Shown piece by piece: positions 45,651 through 57,042 of a stretch of DNA of 64,000 nucleotides; position 1 is the stretch's first letter, and each line of letters opens with the position of its first letter. Location of the stretch: contig OZ010791.1 in assembly GCA_963932465.1 (NCBI GenBank), forward strand, positions 321,094,283 through 321,158,282, given 5' to 3'. This DNA is from Maratus speciosus (Eukaryota > Arthropoda > Arachnida > Araneae > Salticidae). The notes under the pieces are model-generated. The model saw only the letters and a program-made list of their open reading frames with translations. It made no database searches and had not been told where the DNA came from. A program made the translations under genes and the position numbers.

Positions 45651-46695
45651 ACTAATTATAAATAACAGGGTAGGTTGTGTCTCCATAAATATATATAAAA
45701 TAATAGTGAAGATCTGAAATACATTTTACGTGCATATATTGTTTATATAAGTATGGATTAATGATTGTATGGCTCAGGCCGCACTTAAGTGCAAGGCCAC
45801 GTGCTGAATATGGGTATTTACAGTTACAGATAGAAGCGATGGGCATGCAACATTTTTTTGCAATTGTGGTAAGATTTTTTTTTTCTTTTTTTAACAGATG
45901 CCAAACATTAAATTACAAAATTATAATATTATGCACATAAGATTTAATGTGATATGAAATGCTATATTAAAGAAAGATGTCGGAAGTTTTTGTAAAATAT
46001 AACTGGGAAAATATTCAAACGTAAGGAAAAGAAATATTTATTCAAGAATCTAAAGCAAAGAAATTTTAATCCATTTATTTTGTAATGTGTTCTCCATGTT
46101 TGAAATCTCAAAAGTTTACAGAACTTATTTACAGATAAAACGTATTACTTATGGGAATAAAACATACTTCTATCGTTAAAGATAAAATATGAGATACTTT
46201 CTCTACTTGAATATTCCAACTCAAAGTTTCCTTTTATAGTTATTTTTTAAAGCAAAGAAATTGAGCAATAAATTTCTTTCTAATGAAAAATAAAATTTTT
46301 ACGCTAAAGACGAAGCACATATGAACAGAAATTGTTCAAAAAGCTTTTATCAACGACATGTAAATTAAATCTTATAGCACTTCCATTCTAAAATAGGCAT
46401 AATGATAAAAGTATTTTTTCTGTATAAAATGTTGCGTTTTAAAATAAGAATGTATTAAAATAGGTCGAAATTCAGCGAAATAAAAATGTTTAAAAAATAT
46501 ATTAAAATAACTAAATAGGACATTCCAAAAACAACTTAATTGTAATAATCGATTAATCATGCATTAGCAACCATTGCAAGTGGATACTGAAGTAGAAGTT
46601 ACGGCTTCGACTATCTTGGATTCTATTGTTCCCATGTGGCATTCTAATGTTTCTATTGGTTTTGACTTGGTTTTTATTGTGCAATAAAGTGCTTT
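45651..46695. other. AT-rich DNA without a recognised gene
   Basis: No supported coding segment. A minus frame at 45652-45846 reads from the flank of the composite repeat and has no motif. Confidence 0.6.
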
Positions 46696-46699
46696 TTTA

Positions 46700-46880
46700 A
46701 ATTAAATATATTCAATATACATATCCACTTACAATAGGTATTTGGTAAAGCACAAGATGCAACATACAGCACCAGTAGGAAAGCAAATGACCAGGAGAAG
46801 CTCCGCAATGAAGCTTTCGGGAATCGAACTCTCTGCCACCCCCATAGCAGACACACTGGACTAATAAGGTCAACTATAAA
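46700..46880 (-). mobile_element. tRNA-derived SINE-like sequence
   Basis: On the minus strand, TTAGTCCAGTGTGTCTGCTA resembles a tRNA-like head. It is followed by a B-box match GTTCGATTCCC (46819-46829 on plus) and a body continuing TTCATTGCGGAGCTTCTCC, then an A/T-rich tail. An RNA polymerase III B box at about the right distance from the head supports a SINE. The A box is weak and ends are uncertain. A degraded tRNA pseudogene is the alternative. Confidence 0.45.
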
Positions 46881-46988
46881 TTAACTCTTCTTCTGTCTCA
46901 GTCTAGAAGCAACACCTTTAACTCCTATTGCAAGTAATAAAAATTTAAATATTTTAATTGCTTTTAAAGTTCCATCATTTCGCATAAA

Positions 46989-47165
46989 AAAAACTGAGAT
47001 AGTCTATTTGGAAGATGCATAAAATCTGTTTTATTCACTCCCACAGTAAACAAAGTCTGTAAACAGATGAAGTATATGAGAAAGTATGTGAAAACAGACT
47101 TGGTTCACTGTGACAGTGGATAAAACAGATTTTATGCTCCTTCTAATAAAATGGACTATCTCATT
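46989..47165. repeat. 177 bp foldback repeat
   Basis: Left arm CTGAGATAGTCTATTT, GCATAAAATCTGTTTTAT pairs with right arm ATAAAACAGATTTTATGC, AAATGGACTATCTCAT. A second inner pair uses ACAGTAAACAAAGTCTGT and ACAGACTTGGTTCACTGT. Probably a tiny MITE; no duplicated target is clear. Confidence 0.65.
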
Positions 47166-47689
47166 TTTTTTTTTTCAAAATAGACTTGGTCTGGTATGGC
47201 GGCAAACACCTCACGTGTCTATTGTTAAATTTCAAGACATTTTCAGTCCTTTAATTCATTTTTAACCCCCTCACTGACAATCCCGTGTTAATACGTTCGC
47301 TAAACTCCATTTTTCACTGCAAAACAAGCAATATTTAAAGTAATATAATTCTATTGATTTAATGTATTTTTGATACATTGAACAATGATTAATGCTTCCA
47401 AGGATAGCATTATTATTCGTTATTAAGTTGGGTTTTTTTATAAAATATTGAAAGAATCATTTTTTTTTTAACATTTAAAACAAAATACTGGGAAAACAAC
47501 ATTATAGTTTTGCCCTTTTCCAAGACTGTCATGGTTGTCTGTGTGAAAGTCGTATAATGTAAAATGCCATACATACAATGCAAACATATTCAGTGTAAAA
47601 AAGACGGTGTTTGCTTTTACGCCAGCGAAAAACTGCCTTTTGCATGACGCTTTCTTCTCGGACGTTAATAATTAAATAATTTATTTTTA
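47166..47689. other. AT-rich DNA without a recognised gene
   Basis: No supported gene. A 64-codon minus frame (47529-47723) has no known motif. Confidence 0.55.
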
Positions 47690-47712
47690 CAAATGTTATT
47701 TTCGATTTTTTA

Positions 47713-47900
47713 ACAGACTTCAAAAAAGGAGTAGTTCACAATTCGACGTATGTGTTCATTTTCTTATGCATGTACACCGATTACTCCGTAACTACCAGAC
47801 CGATTCACTTGCGTTTTTATTATTATTATTATTATTATTGAAAGAGGGTACTCTCGAATTGCTCCCATTTAAATTTCATCAAAATTTATTTTGTACTTTT
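47713..47900 (+). repeat. Dispersed arthropod-style repeat with (ATT)n
   Basis: GACTTCAAAAAAGGAGTAGT, then TTACTCCGTAACTACCAGAC and TGAAAGAGGGTACTCTCGAA. I recall repeats starting with GACTTCAAAAAAGGAG being common in arthropod intergenic DNA, unverified. An (ATT)7 microsatellite lies at about 47817-47838. It is cut on the right by the MITE at 47930. Confidence 0.4.
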
Positions 47901-47929
47901 TTAGAAATTCAACAAAAAACAAATATATA

Positions 47930-49310
47930 TGAGGACGTGAATTTCAAAACTCTCCTTATCCAAAATTTAAAAAATCGAGTTTTTCCTACCAATCTATTCT
48001 ATTGGTAAACCTGCACAGAAAAAAACCTATAATCTGTAGAAAAAATATTTTTATCCTTTATTTTTGGGTTCTTAAAATATTGGTTTGGTTTCAAAACTCG
48101 CCTTATCCACTAAGGAGTGGGAAACAAAACTAGCTTTATCCCTGCGCATGCGTAAGACCAACGGACGGCTAGCTTATCAGCTACTATTACAGTAATTTTC
48201 CTTCATTTCTCTGCGACCTGTTGCTATTTTCGTTTAAAGATTTTACCTGTTCTATTCATAGAAACTAATTAAATAAGTTTTACAGCATGTCTTATGTATA
48301 ATGAGCAGTGAATAAACTCTTGCATTATCTAGAGGAAGGTTGAAGAATAGAAAAAGAAATACGAACACATGGGGTAGTAAAAAATACACGCAAAAGAAGA
48401 TTAAAATTTAAGTTCAAAATGAGGAATCGCTTTCTATATTTCTTACTGTTGGAAGATGGTAAAAGATTTAATTTTTATTCTCAGGCATAAACCTAAGGCA
48501 TTTCCGGTCCTGTCAAAGTGCATTCACCAGAAAGAGAACCTCGAGTATTCAACTGTCTCAATGCAAGATATATGACGCTTCCATCAAGCTTTTTATTTTC
48601 AAGCAAAGACAAAATTGCATAAGATAACTTTATTTTGAAAATTACATCTCAAATATCTCCTTCAAGAAACCGTCCAAGTTTCTTTCCTTCCATGAAACAT
48701 CCAGAAAAGTAAAATTTTCACCTTGAAAGTTTTTTTTAAAGTGCATCTCAGTGCGCTTTCAAAGGCATTACGATAAGGTACTATGAACCAGAACAGAAGG
48801 AGATGGTGTATATATATAATATTATATGTTATATAGGTTATATTATATTACATTCTTTTTTTAAAAAAAAGTTATTTTAATTATAAGCTATTTATGATAA
48901 GTCTTATTTGATTATTGATAAGTTTGCTTTTTTATAATAAAACGTAATACTAAATTTTAATCATACTTATTGTTCTCGTATGGTTTATTTTTTAATCCAA
49001 ATATCATCCGATGACCAAAAATAGAAACTATCAATTTCTTTCAGCAAGTATGATAGACGATTGGCAACAAAACTGTTCTTATCCATAAGTTGGCAACAAA
49101 ACTCTTCTTATCGGAAACTTTTTCCAATTAATTAATTAAATGAATTAAAGTAGATTTTCCAACTTAACACATTGATATCACAGAGCAACTAGCTATAAGT
49201 ATACAAAAAATTGGAGGTATTCGATGCACGGAGTTCGCAGTTACAGGTTTTTCGCGATTTCCCAAAATTTGATTTTTTGGAAAAGGCGAGTTTTGAAACT
49301 CACGTCCTCA
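47930..49310. mobile_element. TGAGGACGTGA-family MITE, 1.38 kb copy
   Basis: Ends TGAGGACGTGAATTTCAAAA and the reverse complement of TGAGGACGTGAGTTTCAAAA, in (TA)-rich flanks. Terminal repeats continue into AACTCGCCTTTTCCAAAA for about 45 bp. The interior (1.2 kb) has AACAAAACT.TTCTTATCC repeats near 49070 and 49095 but no recognisable transposase. The short copy at 27944-28194 is its internally deleted relative. The flanking TA suggests a TA target, not proven because the flanks are low-complexity. Confidence 0.75.
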
Positions 49311-49539
49311 TATATATATATAAACATCTTTAAATTAATTCACTTTCAATGATTTTCTCCAAGTGATGTAGTGCAATCTGTTTGGTGAGGAACTCGCTAC
49401 CTGGCGATTTTCCTCCCTCTTTATACAGTTTTATTTCTAGGGTTGTTGATTAATACAGTGCGAGTCAACAAAAATTGAGAATTTTTTTTTGTTTGTTTAA
49501 TATAAATCAAATAATTAGCCTAGGAAAATTTCGAATTCC

Positions 49540-50000
49540 GGTTTTTGATGGATTTATACGTTTTAGAGGGTCCTGTACACGATTTAATGGTTTTTAGAAA
49601 ATGTCTGTCTGTGAACCTGTCTGTCTGTATGTGACAAAAAATTATGGGAGCTGTATCTCAAGACCTTATGCACGAAATTTCACAAAATGTTGGATTTAGT
49701 TAAACCTTGATATAAACAGGTGCTGATTAGTTTTTGGTGTATATTATCTTGCAAATGTGGTTCTGTTATGCTTTTCTACGATTTTCGCAATAGCTCAATT
49801 TCAAGAGCTAATGCACTGACTTAAATTAAACATCAGATTCAGTTAGAACTCATTAGGTTTTGGTGAAAATCACCCAACAGGTGGCGCTGCTATGCCGAAT
49901 TTTTCACGATTTTAGCAAAAGCTATATATCAAAACTAATGCACCTAATTTAATCAAACTTAATAGTCTGCTACATTTTCACGTAAATGGATCCTTATTAG
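49540..50000 (+). repeat. Dispersed CTGTCTGT repeat, copy 2
   Basis: TGTCTGTCTGTGAACCTGTC, GTATGTGACAAAAAATTATG, then three rounds of a ~125 bp block built on an AGCT.TATCTCAA.A..TAATGCAC core, with CAACAGGTGGCGCTGCTATG near 49888-49907. Homologous to the minus-strand copy at 26695-27130. Confidence 0.6.
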
Positions 50001-50548
50001 ACTTGGGTGTATATTGAACAACAAGTGTCCTTGTTTTGTTCCCTATTCCTTGGATTGGAAATTTTGGTTGCGGATATCTAAGAAGGTGGGTTCCGAAGTT
50101 CAATGATTTGTTTAAAACAATGCGATATTTATATCTTCTTGATAAATATATCCAATTTAACGAACCTATATATATTTACAATCCTGATGATGGGCATGAA
50201 TATGGTTTGTCATTTAATTTGGCGCTGTGACAGCGACTTTTAAATTATTAATATGTATGTGATTGAAGAAAGTTTCGGGGTTGTCACATCAGAGTTTTTT
50301 CTTTGACTAGGTGTTTATTTCTCTTATACATCTTTGAAATTCTGAAAACTGCCAAGTTTATTGTTTTAGTTTAATCATTGTTGAAAATATAGATGAGTGA
50401 TCATCGCTATACAACCACTTGTAGATTTGTGAAGTGAGAAGTCGTTAGATATGATACTGGTGATGATACTGGTGATAGATATGATACTGGTAATTTTGGC
50501 ATTAACTGGTGGCATTGGTACCGACAATATTTAATCAAGAAATAAAAA
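50001..50548. other. No recognised gene; small tandem repeat
   Basis: A GATACTGGTGATAGATATGA-type short tandem sits at about 50450-50505. The 64-codon plus frame at 50036-50230 has a balanced composition but no family match that I can recognise. Confidence 0.5.
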
Positions 50549-51060
50549 TCATGCATCAAGCATAGATTATTAAACACTTTTCAACATTTCCAAAATACTT
50601 TAACAAAACTTCGTGGTTTAATAAGGTAAATAAGTTACCTAAGTATACATTTTAGAAAACGCACATTTAAAAACCACTGTTTATCAATTACCATCTGTAG
50701 TCATAAAACTGCTCCAATTATTTTGTATTACACTGTATTTGATATATAGATTCGTATATATTCTACAAAGTACACTACAATTTAGTTTAGTAAGAAAACG
50801 AACAATAGGTTGAAAATAGACTTTCAGCAATTCCGACTAATAAAAAGAAACATACCTGAATTTTTTGTACGACCCTGTTTACTTACAGATTTTTATACAC
50901 ACCATATATTAAAATAAAATTTAATTCAGGCTGAAAGAAATTTAACGCTACTTAAATCACACTTCCAGTATTTATCATCCATAAGCGGTCACGTATCCAG
51001 CTTTTATGTGCTGTGTATATGATTTTATTTATATACTACAAATATCTGTAGAGATACTAA
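50549..51060 (+). mobile_element. Composite sub-repeat element, copy 3 (truncated)
   Basis: Shares the head (ATGCATCAAGCATAGATTAT, AAACACTTTTCAACA, TTTAACAAAACTTCG) and the first three or four sub-repeats of the 44354-45650 element, then loses similarity near 51060. The right terminus is missing. Confidence 0.6.
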
Positions 51061-52148
51061 ATATTATGGTTTACAGAGAATGCTATCGATGTGTTATAAA
51101 GCAATGTGCAATGGCGTGTTTATTTATGGGTACCACTATTTTTGAATAGCAATCTTCGCCTAATTCAATCGCAGGATTCTGGAATTGAATGCGGTTAAGA
51201 TTACCAGTTGGGAACAGTTGTAGTCAAATATGTGTACCCCTACTCTCTTCGTTAGTATGCATAATTTAAAAAAAAGACTATATAAAATAGAACTGTAATA
51301 AACAGAAATTTCAAGTTCTAAAAGTAAATCATGAACAATTGAATTCGATTCCTTTAGAGAAAGAAAATGCTTTTTCATTTCTCTTGGGGTATTTTACTTC
51401 ATCGATAAACTATATCTTAAAAAAAGAACGTTCACTTTTCAATAAACAAGTAACAAATTCTATTTCATTTCATGCGATTCTCAGTTCGTGCATTTACAAA
51501 TATTTTCTACGAGAATACACTTCTAAAGCTTTATGTTATACATATTTTCAATTTCTCTATGATACCTGGCGGGATTAAACTTTTCTAAAACTGAATACCT
51601 TTTTTGATATGGTGCATGTTTTAATCATATAAAACCAAAATTCTTATCATGGATTTGAATTTATATTTTTTCCTTTAATTGATTTATACTGTATGTTTTT
51701 TTGTTTTTTTTTATTTCGTTTCCAAATACATGCGTAACTTTTTGCACCATACATCAGTTATGTTTTATGTAGAGAAAGTTGTTTTGAAAGTTATTTGAAA
51801 GTTATGTTTAGAAAAAACCACGACGGCTTATTATTTTTTATAATAAGCAGTCTTGGTTCTTTCTCGATATCAAAAGAAAAAAGTAAAAAGAAAAACTTTT
51901 GTGTTAAAGAGAAATTGTTGCTATTATTAATTGAAATTTTCTTTTAAGAAAGTCTTCTGAAATTCAGTAAAAAGAAAAGGTTGAACAACCTGGTTATTCT
52001 GAGTGAAATGCATATAATTTTTACCCAACATTCGATTTATTATATATTTATTTTTAAGTATTTTTCCACCCAATATGTTTTTTTAATAATTTCTCCTTCA
52101 TTTAACTAAGAAAAGGATTTTGTGCTTAATTGTACTTTGCGATTGTGC
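51061..52148. other. AT-rich DNA without a recognised gene
   Basis: No bounded repeat or protein-like segment; short frames near 51160-51578 on both strands overlap each other and lack motifs. Confidence 0.6.
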
Positions 52149-52152
52149 TTAA

Positions 52153-52663
52153 CCCTTAAATGCGTGGTGTTGCTTTTCGGCAACATACCCAATTTGGGCT
52201 CTAAAATACTATTAGAATAATATCAAAGCTATAATGCCTAATGTTGCCGATAAAATGCAGTCTGAAAATATCATTAAATCGATTTTCAACATTTAGATGG
52301 CAGCACTTGTGCTGTTTAAGAATAAAGATAAATTTATTTTTTCAAATGTTTCTACTTGTGCTTTTTATTTTGTTTGGAAGCTTGTGAAATACCCTATTTT
52401 GACCTGCAGTGAGCAAGTAAAATTTATTTCTTATTAAAGTTCCTAAAATTCTTGTGTGTTTAATATTGTAGAATTTTATAAAGGGAAATTATTTTTTTCA
52501 ATTAAACACCAGTATTGCCGATTAGTAACAAACTGTTTTTTAGCCGTAAACTATACTTAAAAAATAATATGATTTTTTAAAGTATTTTTCCTATGATTCA
52601 TTTAAAAAATGAAAGTCGAAAAACATTATTACAATGATTTTTGAAAAATCAGGCGTTTAAGGG
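52153..52663. mobile_element. TTAA-target MITE (piggyBac-like), 511 bp
   Basis: TTAA at 52149-52152 and 52664-52667 flanks ends CCCTTAAATGCGTGGTG and reverse complement CCCTTAAACGCCTGATTTT (about 10 of 12 terminal bases match). The CCC start and TTAA duplication fit piggyBac. Non-coding. Confidence 0.75.
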
Positions 52664-52770
52664 TTAATTGATGGTTTTGAATCCAAACTTTAATTAAAAT
52701 TGACCTCGATATCAGGAGTTTTATAATATCAAACAATAAAACACGATAATATACAAAACATGAACGAAAC

Positions 52771-53200
52771 ATCATGCGTACAGCATACATTATGAAACAC
52801 TTTACAACACATCGACAATATTATAACAACTTTTCACAGTTTACTAAGGTGAAATATGTCTAATTAAAAAATTTGGAAAACGTATAACCATAACGTATTT
52901 GGAAACCTAATTTCTTCTATAGCCATGAATAGTCTAGAAAATATACGACTTTTTGCAGCTCTGTATATGATCTAGGAATATGCATATACATTACATAGTA
53001 TGCTAAAAGGCAGTTCAGTTAAACGCATACCACAGTTCAAATTTCCCATTCAGGAATTTCCACCAATAAACGAATCTTGTTGAAAACTTTTGTGCGGCTC
53101 TGTATATTATCAATAGAATTCATAAACACCAAGTAATATTTAAATAATTGTTAAAGTTAAAGACGTATTCCACAATTGAAAACATTAATAAAAGCGGCGA
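52771..53200 (+). mobile_element. Composite sub-repeat element, copy 4 (truncated)
   Basis: Head ATCATGCGTACAGCATACAT, ATGAAACACTTTACAACA and then two to three diverged sub-repeats with CTCTGTATATGATC and CTCTGTATATTATC cores. The most diverged copy; it fades out near 53200 without a recognisable right end. Confidence 0.5.
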
Positions 53201-54150
53201 ATCAGGTGCAATTGATTTAACGGTATTATTTTAAAAGAATAACTAGTTTATGAAAAATTGCAGGAATTATAATTATATTTTTCCGTATGCAATATGAAAT
53301 ATGTATCTGTTATAATCATCATAAAAGAAACTGTACCTCTATGCAATAAATATTTATAATATTTTCATATCGAAAACAAGAACTTATTTAATTACTTTAT
53401 TTTATCGCTTTAAATTATTTATTCGACTGTAAACGGAATTGCTTCTGTTGTATAAAGTAAAAGAATAAAAACATCTAAGAGTTTTTTTAAACAAAAGTAC
53501 TTGACAATCACATTTCTCATAATCTGATAATTGAAATTTGATTTGAACTTTCATTCGATTAGATATATTATACAATATCTTAAAAATGCACCAATCACAA
53601 ATAAAAAAAAAGCAGTTTTTTTAAATCATGAAGAATTCAAAAATGCTCAGTTTTCATTATTGTTTTAAACATTAATACTAAAAGCAGTGGTATACATGCA
53701 TATAAGCAATATATAAATAATTTATCTGATATCATCTTGGTAAATTAACAATTATAAAAGTAATTTTTTTCAAGAATTTCTCATCTATGTTTCTGGAGGA
53801 AAAATATTTTTTATCAAATCATTTTTGCTGGCTATGTAAATGAAAATACAAATTTCAATTCCGTTTTTTCAATTTCGCTCTGCTTATTTGTCTTCTTCCA
53901 TAAATTTTCAAAGAGTTGTAGCGTTCATTTAAAATTTTCTATTATGTGCTTTAATTTCTTTTTTTCTATATTTTACGTAAAGTATCATAAAATCGATAAA
54001 AATAAATTAACGCGATTTTATTTTTTACTTGTTTAGAACTGTTGGCAATATAAATTGCAAAAATGTTCAAAATAACATAGGATTTAAGATTCTTTTCATG
54101 AAATCGTACAGCCATTATGTTTAAAAAAATTACAGTTTTTTTTTTGCATT
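53201..54150. other. AT-rich DNA without a recognised gene
   Basis: Nothing bounded or protein-like seen. Confidence 0.6.
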
Positions 54151-54153
54151 TAG

Positions 54154-54455
54154 GTCTTACTTATAAGTTATACTTAGTAGGCTTTTCTCCATTTTCTTAC
54201 AAGTGCCACCTTAAAAATTACAATCTTCTACGACCAAAGATTACCCTGTTGTGATACTTTGAATTTTTTTAAATTTCAGAGCTTTCGGGTCTATAATCTG
54301 GGAGATCAGTGTTTAATTCCAGATACCTCCAAAATTTCATAAAATACTAAGTGCCATAACTCATTGAGTTTTAGTTTTGGAAGATTGTAACGTTTACAGT
54401 TTTACTTGTGGGAGCATGGAGAAAAGTTTTCTAAATATAACTTATAGGACACAAA
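54154..54455. repeat. Inverted repeat related to the 24.9 and 31.3 kb foldbacks
   Basis: Arms share ATAAGTTATA(C/T)TTAG, CTTTTCTCCAT, ACAAGT and TTACAATCTTC in inverted order (54170-54235 and 54385-54450). The CCTATAAGTTATATTTAG word is the same block found inside the arms of the 31302-33231 element. No CAGGGTG termini are left, so this is a degraded or differently ended relative. Confidence 0.5.
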
Positions 54456-54627
54456 GACGGTAATAAGCCTATTATAAGAGAAATTTCTGAAAATTAATAG
54501 CGGATGTATTTCATCAATATAATCTCAAATACTATCTTACTTTTAACACCTATGCCATTTACATTGCTACGTATCTTCAAAGGGCAAAAAATTTAACGGC
54601 AATTCAGACTTTGGGGGCATCCTATAG

Positions 54628-55005
54628 AAATATATGTTCTCATCGAAAATAAATAAAACAATTTATTATTTTCAAAATCTGCGTATTGACAAGAAATACA
54701 TTTACGTAAAATGATTATTTACAAAGAGTAATTAACACAATATTCAGGAAGTTATATTTTGGCGGTTAGCCAAATCGGCACAAAAGAACATGATTACGTT
54801 TCTTGAGTACACATATTTCTACTCATTGAAGATAAATAAAACATTTTATTATTTTCAAAATATGTATAGTGACAAGAAATATATTTACACAAAATGATTA
54901 TTTACAAAGAGGAATTAACACATTAAATATTCAAGAAGTGGTATTTCAGCAGTCAGTGAAATCGTAACAAAAGAACATAATTGCGTGTCTTGCAGGAATC
55001 AACAG
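54628..55005 (+). repeat. Two tandem units of ~187 bp
   Basis: Both units contain TATTATTTTCAAAATNTG, GACAAGAAATA, AAAATGATTATTTACAAAGA and ACAAAAGAACAT in the same order, starting near 54628 and 54815. They differ at many positions. Function unknown. Confidence 0.65.
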
Positions 55006-56139
55006 ATCAATGTAGTATATCTTAACCAGCCAAGTCTTTAGCGTACTCTTTCTCATGAAATCTCGAATTTTTCCATCGTTATCTGTCAGGTAAATTTCTC
55101 AGCCAATTTCCTGTCTTTTTCTTGAGAATTTTTTTGTCATATATCGCGTGGTGTTTACATCTACTGTTGCTCTAGGTTATCAATAATGTGGGGAAGGTAA
55201 TATTTTCCACAATATTTAACTTTAGATATTGTTACCTATATTTAACTATCATTCTTAAATGCACCAGAAAATTGTTTCATGAAAATTATCTGGTGCAGAG
55301 CAATGGATATAAATATTCAGAGTGTATATCTCTAAAAAATCGATTTATCTGTAAGTAGTAAATTAATAGCATTAAATAAGCAATTTAAAAACTTTAATTT
55401 TCTTGAACATGCTTAAATTATTAGTTTTAATTTGCTTCTCTTGTTCTTACTATTAAGTTTCAAAACTGCTAAAGTTTTATAAAGCTCCACTTTTAATGAT
55501 GTATGGATTATTATGTTTTTTATGGTGACATCTTCCAGATACAGATAAAACTAAATGAAAATTTGAAATTTTTATAATAATATTTAATGGAACCAGTTTC
55601 TTTCAAACAAAAAAAATTAATGCAAAATTTAAGAAATCCAGCAGCAGCTTTCCTTTTGAGCTTGCTAAAATAATCCTTAATATATTTTTCTACGAATACA
55701 CATCTGCAACTCGATATAGAGATGTACTATCCTGCATAAATCTAAATCTGTATGTATTGACCATCCGATGATATTTTGCGGTAATATGAAATTCCTCAGC
55801 CAGTAGTTGCTTGTAATTTGAATTAGTAACCATGTCTTTGATGAATATATGGTAAATTATGCATTTCGGTTTAATTGTGTAGTCACTGTAACGCGTACGC
55901 AATTGCTATTGAACGTGTTGGTTTTTACTATCCCAGTATCTACAGTTATGTAATATCTATATATGTTGAATCCAATTTCCAATTCCATCTGTAAACGTTG
56001 TTTTCACAAACAATGGTAATTTTATAATTAATTGTCTATATCGTGTCTCGCTGAAGATGATAATAAATTCTATATAGAAACAACGAGATTAGGTCATTTT
56101 ACTTTTCAACACATTTTTTAGGCAACCTGCATTTTTAAC
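55006..56139. other. No recognised gene; retroelement-like motif near 56050
   Basis: A 70-codon minus frame (55690-55902) has a fairly balanced composition but no motif I recognise. At 56047-56086, CTCG, CTGAAGATGA, an AT-rich spacer, GAAAC and CGAG repeat the CTGATGA...GAAAC layout seen at 28749, without a convincing hammerhead fold. Confidence 0.4.
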
Positions 56140-56147
56140 ATCAATAT

Positions 56148-57034
56148 CCACGGTCGGCAACCGGCGGACCGCGGTCCATATCCGGACCGCGGAAGGTCGA
56201 GGCCTGAACAGCCGAAAAAAGATATTGCAAAAGAAAAAGAATTTTTTCATTTTCCAACAATTCTGTAATATAAAAAGAAGAATACTGAAATGCACACTGC
56301 AGTGTTCCTAAGTTTTATGTCAGATCTTGTGAAGGAATTTGAAGCAAGATTCAGCCTTGCAGAGATAGACAAGTTGTCTCAATTCTTTAAATCGGCTTAT
56401 GAAATTGCTCCAGCTGCAGAATGGACTGATGTGGCTGCGAAGTTGTTTAGTCTTGAAAAACCTTTACTTCAAATGAAGATATTTGACTTGTAAGAAGATA
56501 TTCCCTTGCAAATGTATAAAACTGCATCCCCTGAAGAATTTTGGGGTAAACATGTCTCAGAAATGTAGAAAAATTGCAAAAAAAAACAAATAACCGGACT
56601 ACTTTGTTTGGCTCCACATATATATGTGAATCAATTTTCTCCAAAACGAATTTTTTGAAGAACTAATATTGCTCGATATTAACGGTCGCCCACCTTGAAG
56701 ACACTCTTCGCATTAGTTGTTCACCACGTGAACCAAACTATAAAAGACTTGCTCAAGACCGCAAGTGTAATTTTTAGCATTAATTTTTCAACGAATATTT
56801 GTGTTTTCTATTTTATTATGTGTATGTAAAAATTTTCAGAACGTTTACCTGTGTATGCAGTAATTTTTCAGAACGAACACCTGACTTTTCTATTTTATAT
56901 TATATGCATGCAAATATAAAAATAACAATTTAAAAGTAATAAGTACTTATAATACTGACGCGTTTTTTCTCTGGACCTTGGTAAAAATTTTCAAAAGTAT
57001 TCGGACCCCCTTTAAAATTACTTGCTAACCCCTG
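56148..57034 (+). mobile_element. hAT transposon remnant with both ends, 887 bp
   Basis: Flanked by a perfect 8-bp duplication ATCAATAT (56140-56147 and 57035-57042). Left end CCACGGTCGGCAACC and right-end reverse complement CAGGGGTTAGCAAGT align at 8 of the first 13 positions, keeping GGT..GCAA. The GC-rich subterminal stretch GGACCGCGGTCCATATCCGG is typical of hAT elements with GGTCGGCAA ends. It encloses the C-terminal part of a hAT transposase, so this is an internally deleted copy. Confidence 0.88.
56290..56763 (+). pseudogene. hAT transposase C-terminal fragment, broken
   Basis: The open piece (56290-56493) reads F-L-S-F-M-S-D-L-V-K-E-F-E-A-R-F, the region before the dimerisation domain in hAT transposases of the ZBED5/EPM2AIP1-like group. 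After a stop it continues with L-Q-M-Y-K-T-A-S-P-E-E-F-W-G-K-H-V-S. A degraded H-x-Y-V-N-Q-F-S-P-K segment corresponds to the S-T-Y-I-C-E-S-x-F-S-K-M dimerisation motif. A T-L-K-T-L-F-A-L-V-V-H-H tail ends near 56763. It has multiple stops and no DDE catalytic core or BED finger. The group assignment is from remembered family motifs. Confidence 0.75.
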
Positions 57035-57042
57035 ATCAATAT

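Noticed and set aside
46819..46829. Possible functional tRNA gene on the minus strand
   Set aside because: The B box is good, but the D arm, anticodon arm and acceptor stem do not form a cloverleaf; a SINE is more likely.
50036..50230. 64-residue plus frame
   Set aside because: No recognised domain; follows a dispersed repeat directly.
55690..55902. 70-residue minus frame with balanced composition
   Set aside because: No motif, no flanking exon signals that I trust.
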